NCBI GenBank assembly: GCA_018003315.1
Contig: JAGNEJ010000033.1
Span: forward strand, 1-44,671
Length of the DNA: 44,671 nucleotides
Source of the DNA: Verrucomicrobiales bacterium
GTDB lineage: Bacteria > Verrucomicrobiota > Verrucomicrobiia > Verrucomicrobiales > V1-33
Reading direction: 5' to 3'
The translations under genes and the position numbers were made by a program. Numbering within the stretch: position 1 is the first letter of the stretch; each line of letters starts with the position of its first letter. The notes beneath the pieces are model-generated. The model made no database searches and was not told the DNA's origin. It worked only from the letters and a program-made list of their open reading frames with translations. Shown piece after piece: positions 26,341 to 33,435 of this stretch.

Positions 26341-26900
26341 TTTTTGGCTTCAGCCTTCGCCTGGACGATCATGGGCGTGTCCACCGTCAGGCTGAGTTTG
26401 ACATCATTGGCGCGCTGTCCTTTGGAAAGGTTCACGGTGCTGATGCGTGAGGAAGGCATTTGCCGCTCGATGTGGCCAATGAGCCCCATGGCCGTCGGAT
26501 AGTCTCCTTCCACCGCCAAGGAGCTGCGGAAACGCTGCGTGATGTAGGCGGCATCCTTGATGTTCTCCAGGTCGGTGCGGAAGGTGAAGGTGACCAGACC
26601 CTCGCCGCTTTGTTTGAGCACCCGGGTGAACAACAGCCGGGCTTTGGTTTCCTCGTTGGTTTCTTCGAGTTTGGGCAGCCACCGCGTCAGAAATGCGCGC
26701 AGCGCGGCGGTGTCCTGGTCCTTCGCGCGCAACAGGATTCCGGTGAGCCGCCGCTGGTCCGTGGTGGCGGCCAATGCCGTTTCTGCATCTTCCTGCTCCA
26801 TACGGGCCGCGGCCATTTTCTTGTGCATCATCATGGCGGCCTGGAAGCAGCCCACCACCACCAGGAAGAGAATGAAGCAGGCCAGATGTTTGTTGTTCAT
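26337..26900 (-). CDS. PilO-like pilus alignment protein
   Basis: 187 residues: one N-terminal transmembrane helix (CFILFLVVVGCFQAAMMM), a coiled-coil-like charged helix, and a small alpha/beta domain with DYPTAMGLIGHIERQMPSSRISTVNL. That segment matches the conserved PilO stretch around G-x-Y-x-x-x-x-x-F-x-x-x-I. PilO pairs with PilN to form the periplasmic alignment complex. In Akkermansia the neighbouring-type protein Amuc_1100 sits in the equivalent place of its pilus locus, but it is longer. Confidence 0.65.
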   Translation of the reverse strand: MNNKHLACFILFLVVVGCFQAAMMMHKKMAAARMEQEDAETALAATTDQRRLTGILLRAKDQDTAALRAFLTRWLPKLEETNEETKARLLFTRVLKQSGEGLVTFTFRTDLENIKDAAYITQRFRSSLAVEGDYPTAMGLIGHIERQMPSSRISTVNLSKGQRANDVKLSLTVDTPMIVQAKAEAKK

Positions 26901-26927
26901 TTGGAAAATCAGTTGGAGTGCGGCGGG

Positions 26928-27506
26928 TTACCGGCCTGGATCAAGGATTTCGGTTTTTATCCAGGTGCAGTCGAACGAGAGGTCCCGCTTGCCGCCTTTT
27001 TTGTTGTCGATGTTTTCCGAAAAGCTGCGGTAGGACAGCGCGTTCATCATGGCGTTGCGCAGGGCATCGATCTGCTGCGGGCCGTGGGGCGAGGTGATTT
27101 GAAGCCCCATCTGCACCTGGGAGGGGATTTCCTCCTTTCTCGCCAGCGTCATGGATGAAATCGTTGATTCCGCATCCATGCTGCGGGCCAGGGCCAGCAC
27201 GATGGGCTGAAGTTGATTGGTTCCCTGGATCCACTGCTGGACTTCCTTGGCGTTTTTTTCCTCGGCTTCAATGGCGGCGAATTCGGATTTCAGCTGGGCA
27301 ATTTGCGCCTGTTCCCCGGCGTTGGCCTGCCGGGCCTCGCGCGCCTTCTGTTCGGCCTGCCGCATCTGCAGGAACGCATGGGAACTCATCGCAATGGCTC
27401 CGAGGATGCCGGCGTACACCAGCAGCGGCAGCACCATGAGCGGTGCGGGCAGCGGCTGTGCCACGTCGAGACGTTCTGTTTTGAGGTCTGGGATCACGGT
27501 TTTCAT
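26928..27506 (-). CDS. PilN-like pilus alignment protein
   Basis: 192 residues. A short cytoplasmic N-terminus, which in PilN proteins binds PilM, is followed by one transmembrane helix (LMVLPLLVYAGILGAIAM), a long Glu/Ala/Gln-rich coiled coil (about 50-105) and a small C-terminal domain. It lies between the PilM-like and PilO-like genes, the canonical pilMNO order. Sequence similarity to classical PilN is weak, so the call relies on topology and position. Confidence 0.65.
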   Translation of the reverse strand: MKTVIPDLKTERLDVAQPLPAPLMVLPLLVYAGILGAIAMSSHAFLQMRQAEQKAREARQANAGEQAQIAQLKSEFAAIEAEEKNAKEVQQWIQGTNQLQPIVLALARSMDAESTISSMTLARKEEIPSQVQMGLQITSPHGPQQIDALRNAMMNALSYRSFSENIDNKKGGKRDLSFDCTWIKTEILDPGR

Positions 27507-27549
27507 GGCGAATTGTCAGGCAGGGTGGACCATTCGGGAACAGCGGCGC

Positions 27550-28440
27550 TCATTGATCCGTCAGGATTTTCCAAAGCTGGTGCGGGACGCTCACATCACT
27601 GACCTGGACGCCGGGCACCCGGTATTGCAGAAGGCCGGGAAATCCGGATTCCGCGTTGTCACTCATGAAGACGACATGGGTGTTAGGGCCGGCGTTTTGC
27701 AGCAGCGGCAGAATGATTTCCAGCACCGGCGTCATGTCGTCCCCATAGCAGTCCGTCCGGGATCGCAGTTCTGTCCAGGCCTCCTCCCGCTGGCTGAGGG
27801 CACAGACCGACCCTTCACAGCAAGCGACCAGAAGCAATGAACCGAATGGCTGTCCTGGATGGCTTTGACTGCGGGCGTGGCGGGCTTCGGCCACCTGCTC
27901 GATGAGATTCAGCAGCATGGCATGGACACCGCACGTGACCCTGCCGATGTTCATGCCTGCCTCGCGCAGTTGGGATTCCATTTTGGTGATCGCATCCTCA
28001 TCGCAGGCGAGCAGGATGCTGGTGTTGCTTTCCGGATTGTGCGTGAGGCTGTAGCGTTTGCCCCGCTCCGCCTTGGCCCCGATGACCGCCTTCGGGTTGG
28101 TGCGCAACATTTCCTGGAGGCCGGCCCGGCGGCTCAAGTTCACTTCCAGGGTGACCATGCTCCGCGTGTTCAAGGACACCGCACACCAGCCTCCATCAGC
28201 CATGGCCCGCCAGTCCGGTCCCATCTGGCCAAGGACTTCCTTGAATTCCCCCTCGACGCTTCCGCCTTCGCTGAATTCCCCCCGCTTGTCCTGGCGAACC
28301 CAGGAGACTCGTCTGCGTCCCACATTCAGCAGGAGTGTTTTTTTGTTGGAAAAACGTTTTTTCCACGAAGCCGAAGAATCGTCCGGTTCCGGCCGGAAGG
28401 CGGAGAAATTCAGTACGCTGAGGATGTCTGCTAGTTTCAT
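27550..28440 (-). CDS. PilM-like actin-fold pilus assembly protein
   Basis: 296 residues, without signal peptide or membrane helix. It begins near a KTLLLNVGRRRVSWV strand pattern similar to the first phosphate-binding loop of actin-like PilM. Later segments such as MNIGRVTCGVHAMLLNLIEQ and LLLVACCEGSVCALS correspond to the alternating strand/helix pattern of the fold. PilM is a cytoplasmic ring component binding PilN. The protein is shorter than typical PilM (~350 residues), and the ATP-binding residues are not obvious. Confidence 0.6.
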   Translation of the reverse strand: MKLADILSVLNFSAFRPEPDDSSASWKKRFSNKKTLLLNVGRRRVSWVRQDKRGEFSEGGSVEGEFKEVLGQMGPDWRAMADGGWCAVSLNTRSMVTLEVNLSRRAGLQEMLRTNPKAVIGAKAERGKRYSLTHNPESNTSILLACDEDAITKMESQLREAGMNIGRVTCGVHAMLLNLIEQVAEARHARSQSHPGQPFGSLLLVACCEGSVCALSQREEAWTELRSRTDCYGDDMTPVLEIILPLLQNAGPNTHVVFMSDNAESGFPGLLQYRVPGVQVSDVSVPHQLWKILTDQ

Positions 28441-28464
28441 GGTGGCGGATGGGGGGGCAATGCT

Positions 28465-29514
28465 TCAGCGAATGGCAGGCTGGGCGGCCAGGTAGTCCTG
28501 AACTTCATCCTCGGTGAACCCGCTGGGCGGTGGAACGGCGCAAAACCAGCCTTCGTTGAAGCGCGCCTCCAGGCTCCGTTCAAAGCTGATCATTCCGCGC
28601 TTGCCGCCGGTCTCCAGCTCCTGGTCCAGTTTTTTGAATTCGCCGCGGCGAATCAGATTGGTGACGCTGTCATACTGCAGCAGCACTTCGTGGATGGCAA
28701 AACGCCGACCCTGCTTTTCATCGTAGAGCAGGCGCTGGCAGAGAATCATTCGCAGCGTGTCCGCGAGGCTCGCCTGGGCATTTTCGAGCCGTTCGGAAGG
28801 GATGAGCTTGAGGAATCGCTGCACCGTTTGTGAAGCGCTGTTGGTGTGCAGGGTCGCGACCACTACATGGCCGGTCTCCGCCGCCTGGAGCGCGATTTCA
28901 GCCGTTTCTCCGTCACGGATTTCCCCCACCAGAATCACATCCGGCGCCTGGCGCAGGGAGGCACGCAGCGAAGCGGCGAAGTCGTGGTCGTCCTCTCCAA
29001 TCTCCCGCTGACTAACCAGGGAGGGCAGCCCGTCAGGATAGACGAATTCAATGGGATCCTCGAACGTCACCACATGTTCCTGCCTGCGTTGCGCCCGATG
29101 GTGAATCATCGAGGCAATGGTGGTCGTTTTCCCGCTTCCCGTGGCTCCGCAGACCAGAAACAGACCGTTCTTCGCCTCCAGGAATGCCTTGAGTCCCTGG
29201 GGCGGCACGTTGATCTGCTCCGGTTGCAGGATCTTGGTTGGCAGCAGCCGCAGCACCCAGCGGTAGCGCCCCTTCGTAACCATCCGGTTCACACGAAACC
29301 GCATTCCGCCAAACGACATGGCGTAATCCACACACCCCGGCTGGACCGACATCGTTTCGGACGGTTGGTAGATAAATGAGTCGTAATACAGTTTCCCGTT
29401 CGCCTTGTAACACAATGGCTCCCAGGGAGTAATGTAAAAGTCACTCACTCCAGTTTGCTGCGCAATCTGCTGCACTCGATGGCCCAGTGGGCTGTTTTCG
29501 TCGATGGAGTCCAT
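28465..29514 (-). CDS. PilT-like secretion/pilus ATPase
   Basis: 349 residues from ATG 29514. It has Walker A CGATGSGKTTT (about 122-132), an Asp box (EDPIEFVY), Walker B (PDVILVGEIRDGETA) and a His box (GHVVVATLHTNSA). The size and the AIRNLIR-like SVTNLIRRGE region fit PilT retraction ATPases rather than the larger PilB/GspE. It powers pilus retraction, or possibly assembly if no PilB exists. It is the first gene of the minus-strand locus and faces the AT-rich intergenic region. A TTG start at 29520 is in frame but less likely. Confidence 0.93.
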   Translation of the reverse strand: MDSIDENSPLGHRVQQIAQQTGVSDFYITPWEPLCYKANGKLYYDSFIYQPSETMSVQPGCVDYAMSFGGMRFRVNRMVTKGRYRWVLRLLPTKILQPEQINVPPQGLKAFLEAKNGLFLVCGATGSGKTTTIASMIHHRAQRRQEHVVTFEDPIEFVYPDGLPSLVSQREIGEDDHDFAASLRASLRQAPDVILVGEIRDGETAEIALQAAETGHVVVATLHTNSASQTVQRFLKLIPSERLENAQASLADTLRMILCQRLLYDEKQGRRFAIHEVLLQYDSVTNLIRRGEFKKLDQELETGGKRGMISFERSLEARFNEGWFCAVPPPSGFTEDEVQDYLAAQPAIR

Positions 29515-29548
29515 TTCCAATCACAATTCGCTTTTGAATATGGAATTT

Positions 29549-29578
29549 ATAATGTTTGCAGCCGATTCGCAACGTCAA
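29549..29578 (-). promoter_or_regulatory. Promoter-like sequence for the pilus operon
   Basis: On the minus strand: TTGACG, 18-bp spacer, CATTAT, ending 35 bp before the ATPase start. It matches the sigma-70 consensus at 5/6 and 4/6 positions. AT-rich surroundings raise the chance of coincidence. Confidence 0.35.
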
Positions 29579-29844
29579 AAAACCATTTTTACTATAGATT
29601 TTGAAATTCTAACCAGAAAAAAGAAATGCCATCCACGGAATTTCCTCTTCAATTTGATAGTGATCGACAATGAAGACTTATCGCTCTTCATTGATTGGAT
29701 GGATTTGTTGATATTCGAACCATTGATTCTCGATTCTGAAAATTCACTCAAAACTGTTCGGAAAACACCCTTCATTTCCAATCCAGCTTGGATTTCAATT
29801 ATAGCGAAATTTTGTAGAAATTACAGCCGGAATTGATTTCTTGC

Positions 29845-29873
29845 TTGAATGATGATTCAATTTAGACCATAAT
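29845..29873 (+). promoter_or_regulatory. Promoter-like sequence for the secretin gene
   Basis: TTGAAT, 17-bp spacer, CATAAT (4/6 and 5/6 consensus matches), about 110 bp before the secretin start. The spacing is ideal for sigma-70, but the region is AT-rich. Confidence 0.4.
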
Positions 29874-29982
29874 TTCCATAATTCCCAAGTTCCATTTCGA
29901 TCCAAAGTCATCCTGCGCAGGCATCAGACATTCCCCTTGACTGGAAATGTGCGGGGCATCCCAACCGAGCACTCTCTGCACT

Positions 29983-32100
29983 ATGAAGAAACTCTGTGTC
30001 CCTAATTCCCGGCAATGGTGGAAGGTTTTGCGCATCCTTGCTGCCGCCGTCGGAGTGCTTCCACACGGCAAAGCCGAGTCGCTCGATTCGAATGCTTCGC
30101 TGGAGGTCACCTCGGCGATGAAGGACCAGCAGTTGGTGCAGCCGAACGCGGAGGCATACGAAAAGGAAGTGGCGCAATTGCGCTCCCATGAACCGAAGGA
30201 GTACGATTTCGACCGGGCAATTTTGTCGGACGTGCTGCGCGCCTTGGCAACGGATGCGAACCTGAATTACGTGGCGTTGTCGGAAAGCCTGGAATCGGAA
30301 TCCACCCTGGTAACCATTCATCTGAAACAGGCACCCTTCACGGCGCTGGAGACGGTGGCCAATGCCTACGGGGTTGCCCTGATTTTTGAGGGAGGGGTCT
30401 GGCACATGAGGCCGTTTGATGACAAAAAAATGATCGCTCGAAACTACCGCCTCAAATACAACCTGACGGAGGAGGTTGATTTCGGAGGCGGAGGCGGAAT
30501 GAATGGTGCCATGGGAAGCGCGGTGGGAGCCGGTGGCGGCATGGGAGGCAGCACCAGCAGCATGAATGGCGGGTATGGCGGTGGAGGGTATGGCAGCGGC
30601 TACGGAGGCGGGAACGGAGGGTATGGCGGCGGAGGCATGAGTGGCGGCATCGGCATTGGCAGCACGGGAATTGCCGTGTCCAAAAAGGCCGACAGCATCA
30701 TGGAAAACATCAAGGCGATCTTGGGCATTCCGACCCACGGCTTCCATGCCTCAGTGGCCGGTGAAGTGGCGGTGGGGGAGTTTGACCGCTCCCCGCTCAT
30801 GGTTCCACTGGGAAGCGGTGTGGAGAGCGACAAGGCCGTGGAGGCGGCAAAGTCCGATGAGGGAGCGGATGCGGCGGTGGCCTGGAACTCCGACAACAAC
30901 AGCTTTTTTGTGGTGGCCACGCGGCAGCAGCACCAGTGGGTGGAAGCCTATCTGACTTCACTGGACAAGGTTCAGACGCTCATTGGCATTGAGGTGAAAT
31001 TCTTTGAAACCACCCGTGATCCGAAAAGCCAGCTGGGTGTTGACTGGTCGAAAACGCTGGATGGAGGCATTGCACTGAAAGGAACGGGCTTGGAAACGCC
31101 TTCTTTTGATTTGAACGATTCCCTCGCGAAGATTCTCGCTCCGCAGGCAGTAATTCTGAGCGCCACGGACCTGGATGTACGCATCCAGGCGCTGAACAAG
31201 GATCGCGAAAGTCAGTTCACAAGCTATCCCCGGGTGCTGACGCTGAACAACCGCCCCGTGACGATCCAAAGCGTGGTCAATCAACCGGTCATGGCCAGTT
31301 CCGCCAGCGTGACTCCGGGAGTGGGCGGCACCAGCACCCAGAGCATCTCCTACATGCCGATCGGGACGTCGATTGTCCTTGTGCCGAAGAAGCTCGATGA
31401 AGGGCGCATCAACATGCACGTTCAGGTGATTGTCAGCATGATCGTCGGTAATGAGATCGTGGGCGGAAACAAATACCCGGTGCCAGCAACGCGCGTCTAT
31501 CAAAGCCAGTTGCAGGTGGAAAACGGCTACACCATTGCCATCGCGGGCCTGGATGAGGCGCTGGATTCCCGCGAGGGAACGGGAATTCCCATCCTCTCCC
31601 GCATTCCGATCGTCGGCTGGGCATTCAAAAACCGTTACCGCGACCGCAGCAAGCGGAGCATGATGATGTTCATTACGCCGACCCTGATGGATGCGAACGG
31701 AAACGGGATTACTGAAAAGCCGCTGTCGGAGCTGCCCCGCTACAAGGGGGACCTGCCGCGGCAGGCGCCGCAAATTTACGCGGATGGCAGCCTGCGGGGA
31801 GGGCCAGCCAAACTGGGAGATGCCATTCTGTGGGTGGATCGCGAACAGCGACGACTTGACCGGATCATCCGCGAACGCCGGGCAGAACAGGGACACCGGC
31901 AGGAATTGTCCCGCTTGGGCGATGTCGTCGAAGCGCTCGAAAGCTATCTTCCCACCTGTTCGCAGACACTGCCCGCGGAAAAGGCCGAACTCTACAACTG
32001 GCAGATCCAGCAGTTGGATGCCAAGGTTGGAAATCTCAAAGCCTGCTACCGCAAGAATGCACTTTATGGCCTGGGTTATGATCAAACCTGCGATGAATAG
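29983..32100 (+). CDS. Secretin (PilQ/GspD family) with glycine-rich insert
   Basis: 705 residues, start ATG 29983 (MKKLCVPNSRQ), followed by a signal-like hydrophobic segment. An N-terminal STN/N0-like domain (YDFDRAILSDVLRALATDANLNYVALSESL) is followed by a glycine/tyrosine/serine-rich insert (about residues 168-225, GGYGGGGYGSGYGG-like). An N-type domain with NNSFFVVATRQQHQWVEAYL and the C-terminal secretin domain come next (SYMPIGTSIVLVPKKL, LDEALDSREGTGIPILSRIPIVGWAF). It forms the outer-membrane pore through which the pilus passes. A ~100-residue tail with conserved-looking Cys pairs follows the secretin domain. It is divergent from the rest of the pilus locus. Confidence 0.93.
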   Translation: MKKLCVPNSRQWWKVLRILAAAVGVLPHGKAESLDSNASLEVTSAMKDQQLVQPNAEAYEKEVAQLRSHEPKEYDFDRAILSDVLRALATDANLNYVALSESLESESTLVTIHLKQAPFTALETVANAYGVALIFEGGVWHMRPFDDKKMIARNYRLKYNLTEEVDFGGGGGMNGAMGSAVGAGGGMGGSTSSMNGGYGGGGYGSGYGGGNGGYGGGGMSGGIGIGSTGIAVSKKADSIMENIKAILGIPTHGFHASVAGEVAVGEFDRSPLMVPLGSGVESDKAVEAAKSDEGADAAVAWNSDNNSFFVVATRQQHQWVEAYLTSLDKVQTLIGIEVKFFETTRDPKSQLGVDWSKTLDGGIALKGTGLETPSFDLNDSLAKILAPQAVILSATDLDVRIQALNKDRESQFTSYPRVLTLNNRPVTIQSVVNQPVMASSASVTPGVGGTSTQSISYMPIGTSIVLVPKKLDEGRINMHVQVIVSMIVGNEIVGGNKYPVPATRVYQSQLQVENGYTIAIAGLDEALDSREGTGIPILSRIPIVGWAFKNRYRDRSKRSMMMFITPTLMDANGNGITEKPLSELPRYKGDLPRQAPQIYADGSLRGGPAKLGDAILWVDREQRRLDRIIRERRAEQGHRQELSRLGDVVEALESYLPTCSQTLPAEKAELYNWQIQQLDAKVGNLKACYRKNALYGLGYDQTCDE

Positions 32101-32184
32101 CAGGCCCTTCCTTTCCCAAGCGATCACAAGCGGGAAGATGGCCGCCGGACTTCCTCCGGCAGTGAACTGCAACGCTGGCCTTTC

Positions 32185-33420
32185 ATGCGCTGGTTGATTC
32201 ACGATTATGCCGGGCATTCGTTTCAGGTGCAGCTCAGCCGGGCGCTGGCCCGGCGCGGACATGAAGTCATGCATGCCTTCGCCGGGAGCCTGGAGACTCC
32301 GCGCGGGGAATTGACGCGCCGTGCCGACGACGCTCCTGGATTCCAAGTCCGTGAGGTGGCGATGGATTCTTCCTATCCAAAGGCGAAATACTCCTTTGTT
32401 CGCCGGCGCAGGATGGAGGTTGACTACGGACGTGCTGTGGCCGGCCTCATTCGCAACTGGCAGCCGGATGCGGTGCTTTCTGCAAACACCCCCACGGAAG
32501 CCCAGGGGTTTATCATCGCCCAAACCACCCGCCTCCACCGCCGCTTCGCCTACTGGGTGCAGGACTTTTACAGCCTTGCCGTGGACAAGCTGGTCCGCAG
32601 GAAATTCCCACTGTTCGGCGCCTTGATCGGACGGCATTACCGGTCGCTGGATCGCCGCCATTTTCAGGCGAGCAGCCAGATCGTGGCCATCACCGAGGAC
32701 TTCGTTCCCATTCTGAAACAACAGTTTGGGGTTCCAGCCGGCAAGGTCACGGTCATTCCGAACTGGGCACCCATCGACTCGCTGCCCGTGATGCCAAAGG
32801 ACAACGCCTGGGCGCAGCGCCATGGGCTGCAGAACCAGTTCGTTTTTCTCTACAGCGGAACGCTGGGAATGAAGCACAACCCCGAGCTGCTGCTGCAGCT
32901 GGCCCTGCAGCATCGCGGAGATGCCGCGGTCAGGGTCATCATCATTTCAGAAGGTTTGGGTGCCCGCTGGCTGCTGGAGCAGAAGTCGGCACGCGGCCTG
33001 GAAAACATCGAAGTGCTGGGCTACCAGCCGTTTGAGGTGATGCCGCAAGTGCTGGCGGCTGCCGACGTGCTGGTCGCCGTGCTGGAGGAGGATGCCGGTG
33101 TGTTTTCGGTGCCGTCCAAGGTGCTGACCTACCTCTGCGCACAGCGACCGCTGCTGCTCGCGGTGCCCAGGGTGAACCTGGCCGCACGCATCATCGAGGA
33201 AAGCCAGTCCGGCCTCTGCGTGGCCCCATCGGATGCCGGAGCCTTTCTCGCAGCGGCTGCCCGCTTCCGATCCGACCCGAAACTTGCTGCACAGCTGGGC
33301 GTCAACGGTCGGGCCAAGGCAGAGAAATCCTTCCGCATTGAGACCATCGCACAGCAGTTTGAAGAAATTCTCCTTGGCGGCGCGAACGTCCACGCCCCGA
33401 ATGGAGTGCCGGTTTCCTGA
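32185..33420 (+). CDS. Glycosyltransferase family 4 protein
   Basis: 411 residues with a GT-B fold. The N-terminal acceptor domain starts MRWLIHDYAGHSFQVQLSRALARRGHEV. The C-terminal GT4 domain has FLYSGTLGMKHNPELLLQLA, VLGYQPFEVMPQVLAAADVLV and VPSKVLTYLCAQRPLLLA, as in WbuB/WcaI-type enzymes. It transfers a sugar from a nucleotide donor to a glycan, probably a surface polysaccharide. It begins 84 bp behind the secretin gene on the same strand, so joint transcription is possible. No other polysaccharide gene is adjacent, so the product is unknown. Confidence 0.9.
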   Translation: MRWLIHDYAGHSFQVQLSRALARRGHEVMHAFAGSLETPRGELTRRADDAPGFQVREVAMDSSYPKAKYSFVRRRRMEVDYGRAVAGLIRNWQPDAVLSANTPTEAQGFIIAQTTRLHRRFAYWVQDFYSLAVDKLVRRKFPLFGALIGRHYRSLDRRHFQASSQIVAITEDFVPILKQQFGVPAGKVTVIPNWAPIDSLPVMPKDNAWAQRHGLQNQFVFLYSGTLGMKHNPELLLQLALQHRGDAAVRVIIISEGLGARWLLEQKSARGLENIEVLGYQPFEVMPQVLAAADVLVAVLEEDAGVFSVPSKVLTYLCAQRPLLLAVPRVNLAARIIEESQSGLCVAPSDAGAFLAAAARFRSDPKLAAQLGVNGRAKAEKSFRIETIAQQFEEILLGGANVHAPNGVPVS

Positions 33421-33434
33421 CAATTCTCAGGAAA
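33413..33434. terminator. Hairpin overlapping the stop codon between convergent genes
   Basis: A perfect 8-bp inverted repeat, TTTCCTGA/TCAGGAAA, with a 6-nt loop. It includes the GT4 stop codon and ends 2 bp before the ComEC stop. It could act as a bidirectional terminator; there is no long T tract. Confidence 0.4.
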
Positions 33435-33435
33435 G

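Larger units (their letters stand above)
29521..29946. other. AT-rich divergent intergenic island
   Basis: About 430 bp between the ATPase and secretin genes. By hand count about one third of bases are G or C over 29521-29880, against roughly 60 percent in neighbouring genes. It carries promoter-like sequences in both directions. A plus-strand frame at 29504-29836 (110 residues, rich in Ile, Phe and Asn) is open here but has no recognisable motif and overlaps the ATPase start, so it is not called as a gene. Confidence 0.75.

Noticed and set aside
29504-29836. 110-codon frame in the AT-rich island as a real gene
   Set aside because: It overlaps the ATPase start and has no motif or signal. AT-rich DNA of this length can stay open by chance when few stops occur in one frame. 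Kept only as part of the island description.
30958-32913. Long minus-strand frame of 651 codons opposite the secretin and GT4 genes
   Set aside because: It crosses two genes with clear protein families on the other strand. Its translation shows no motif and is typical of GC-rich antisense frames.
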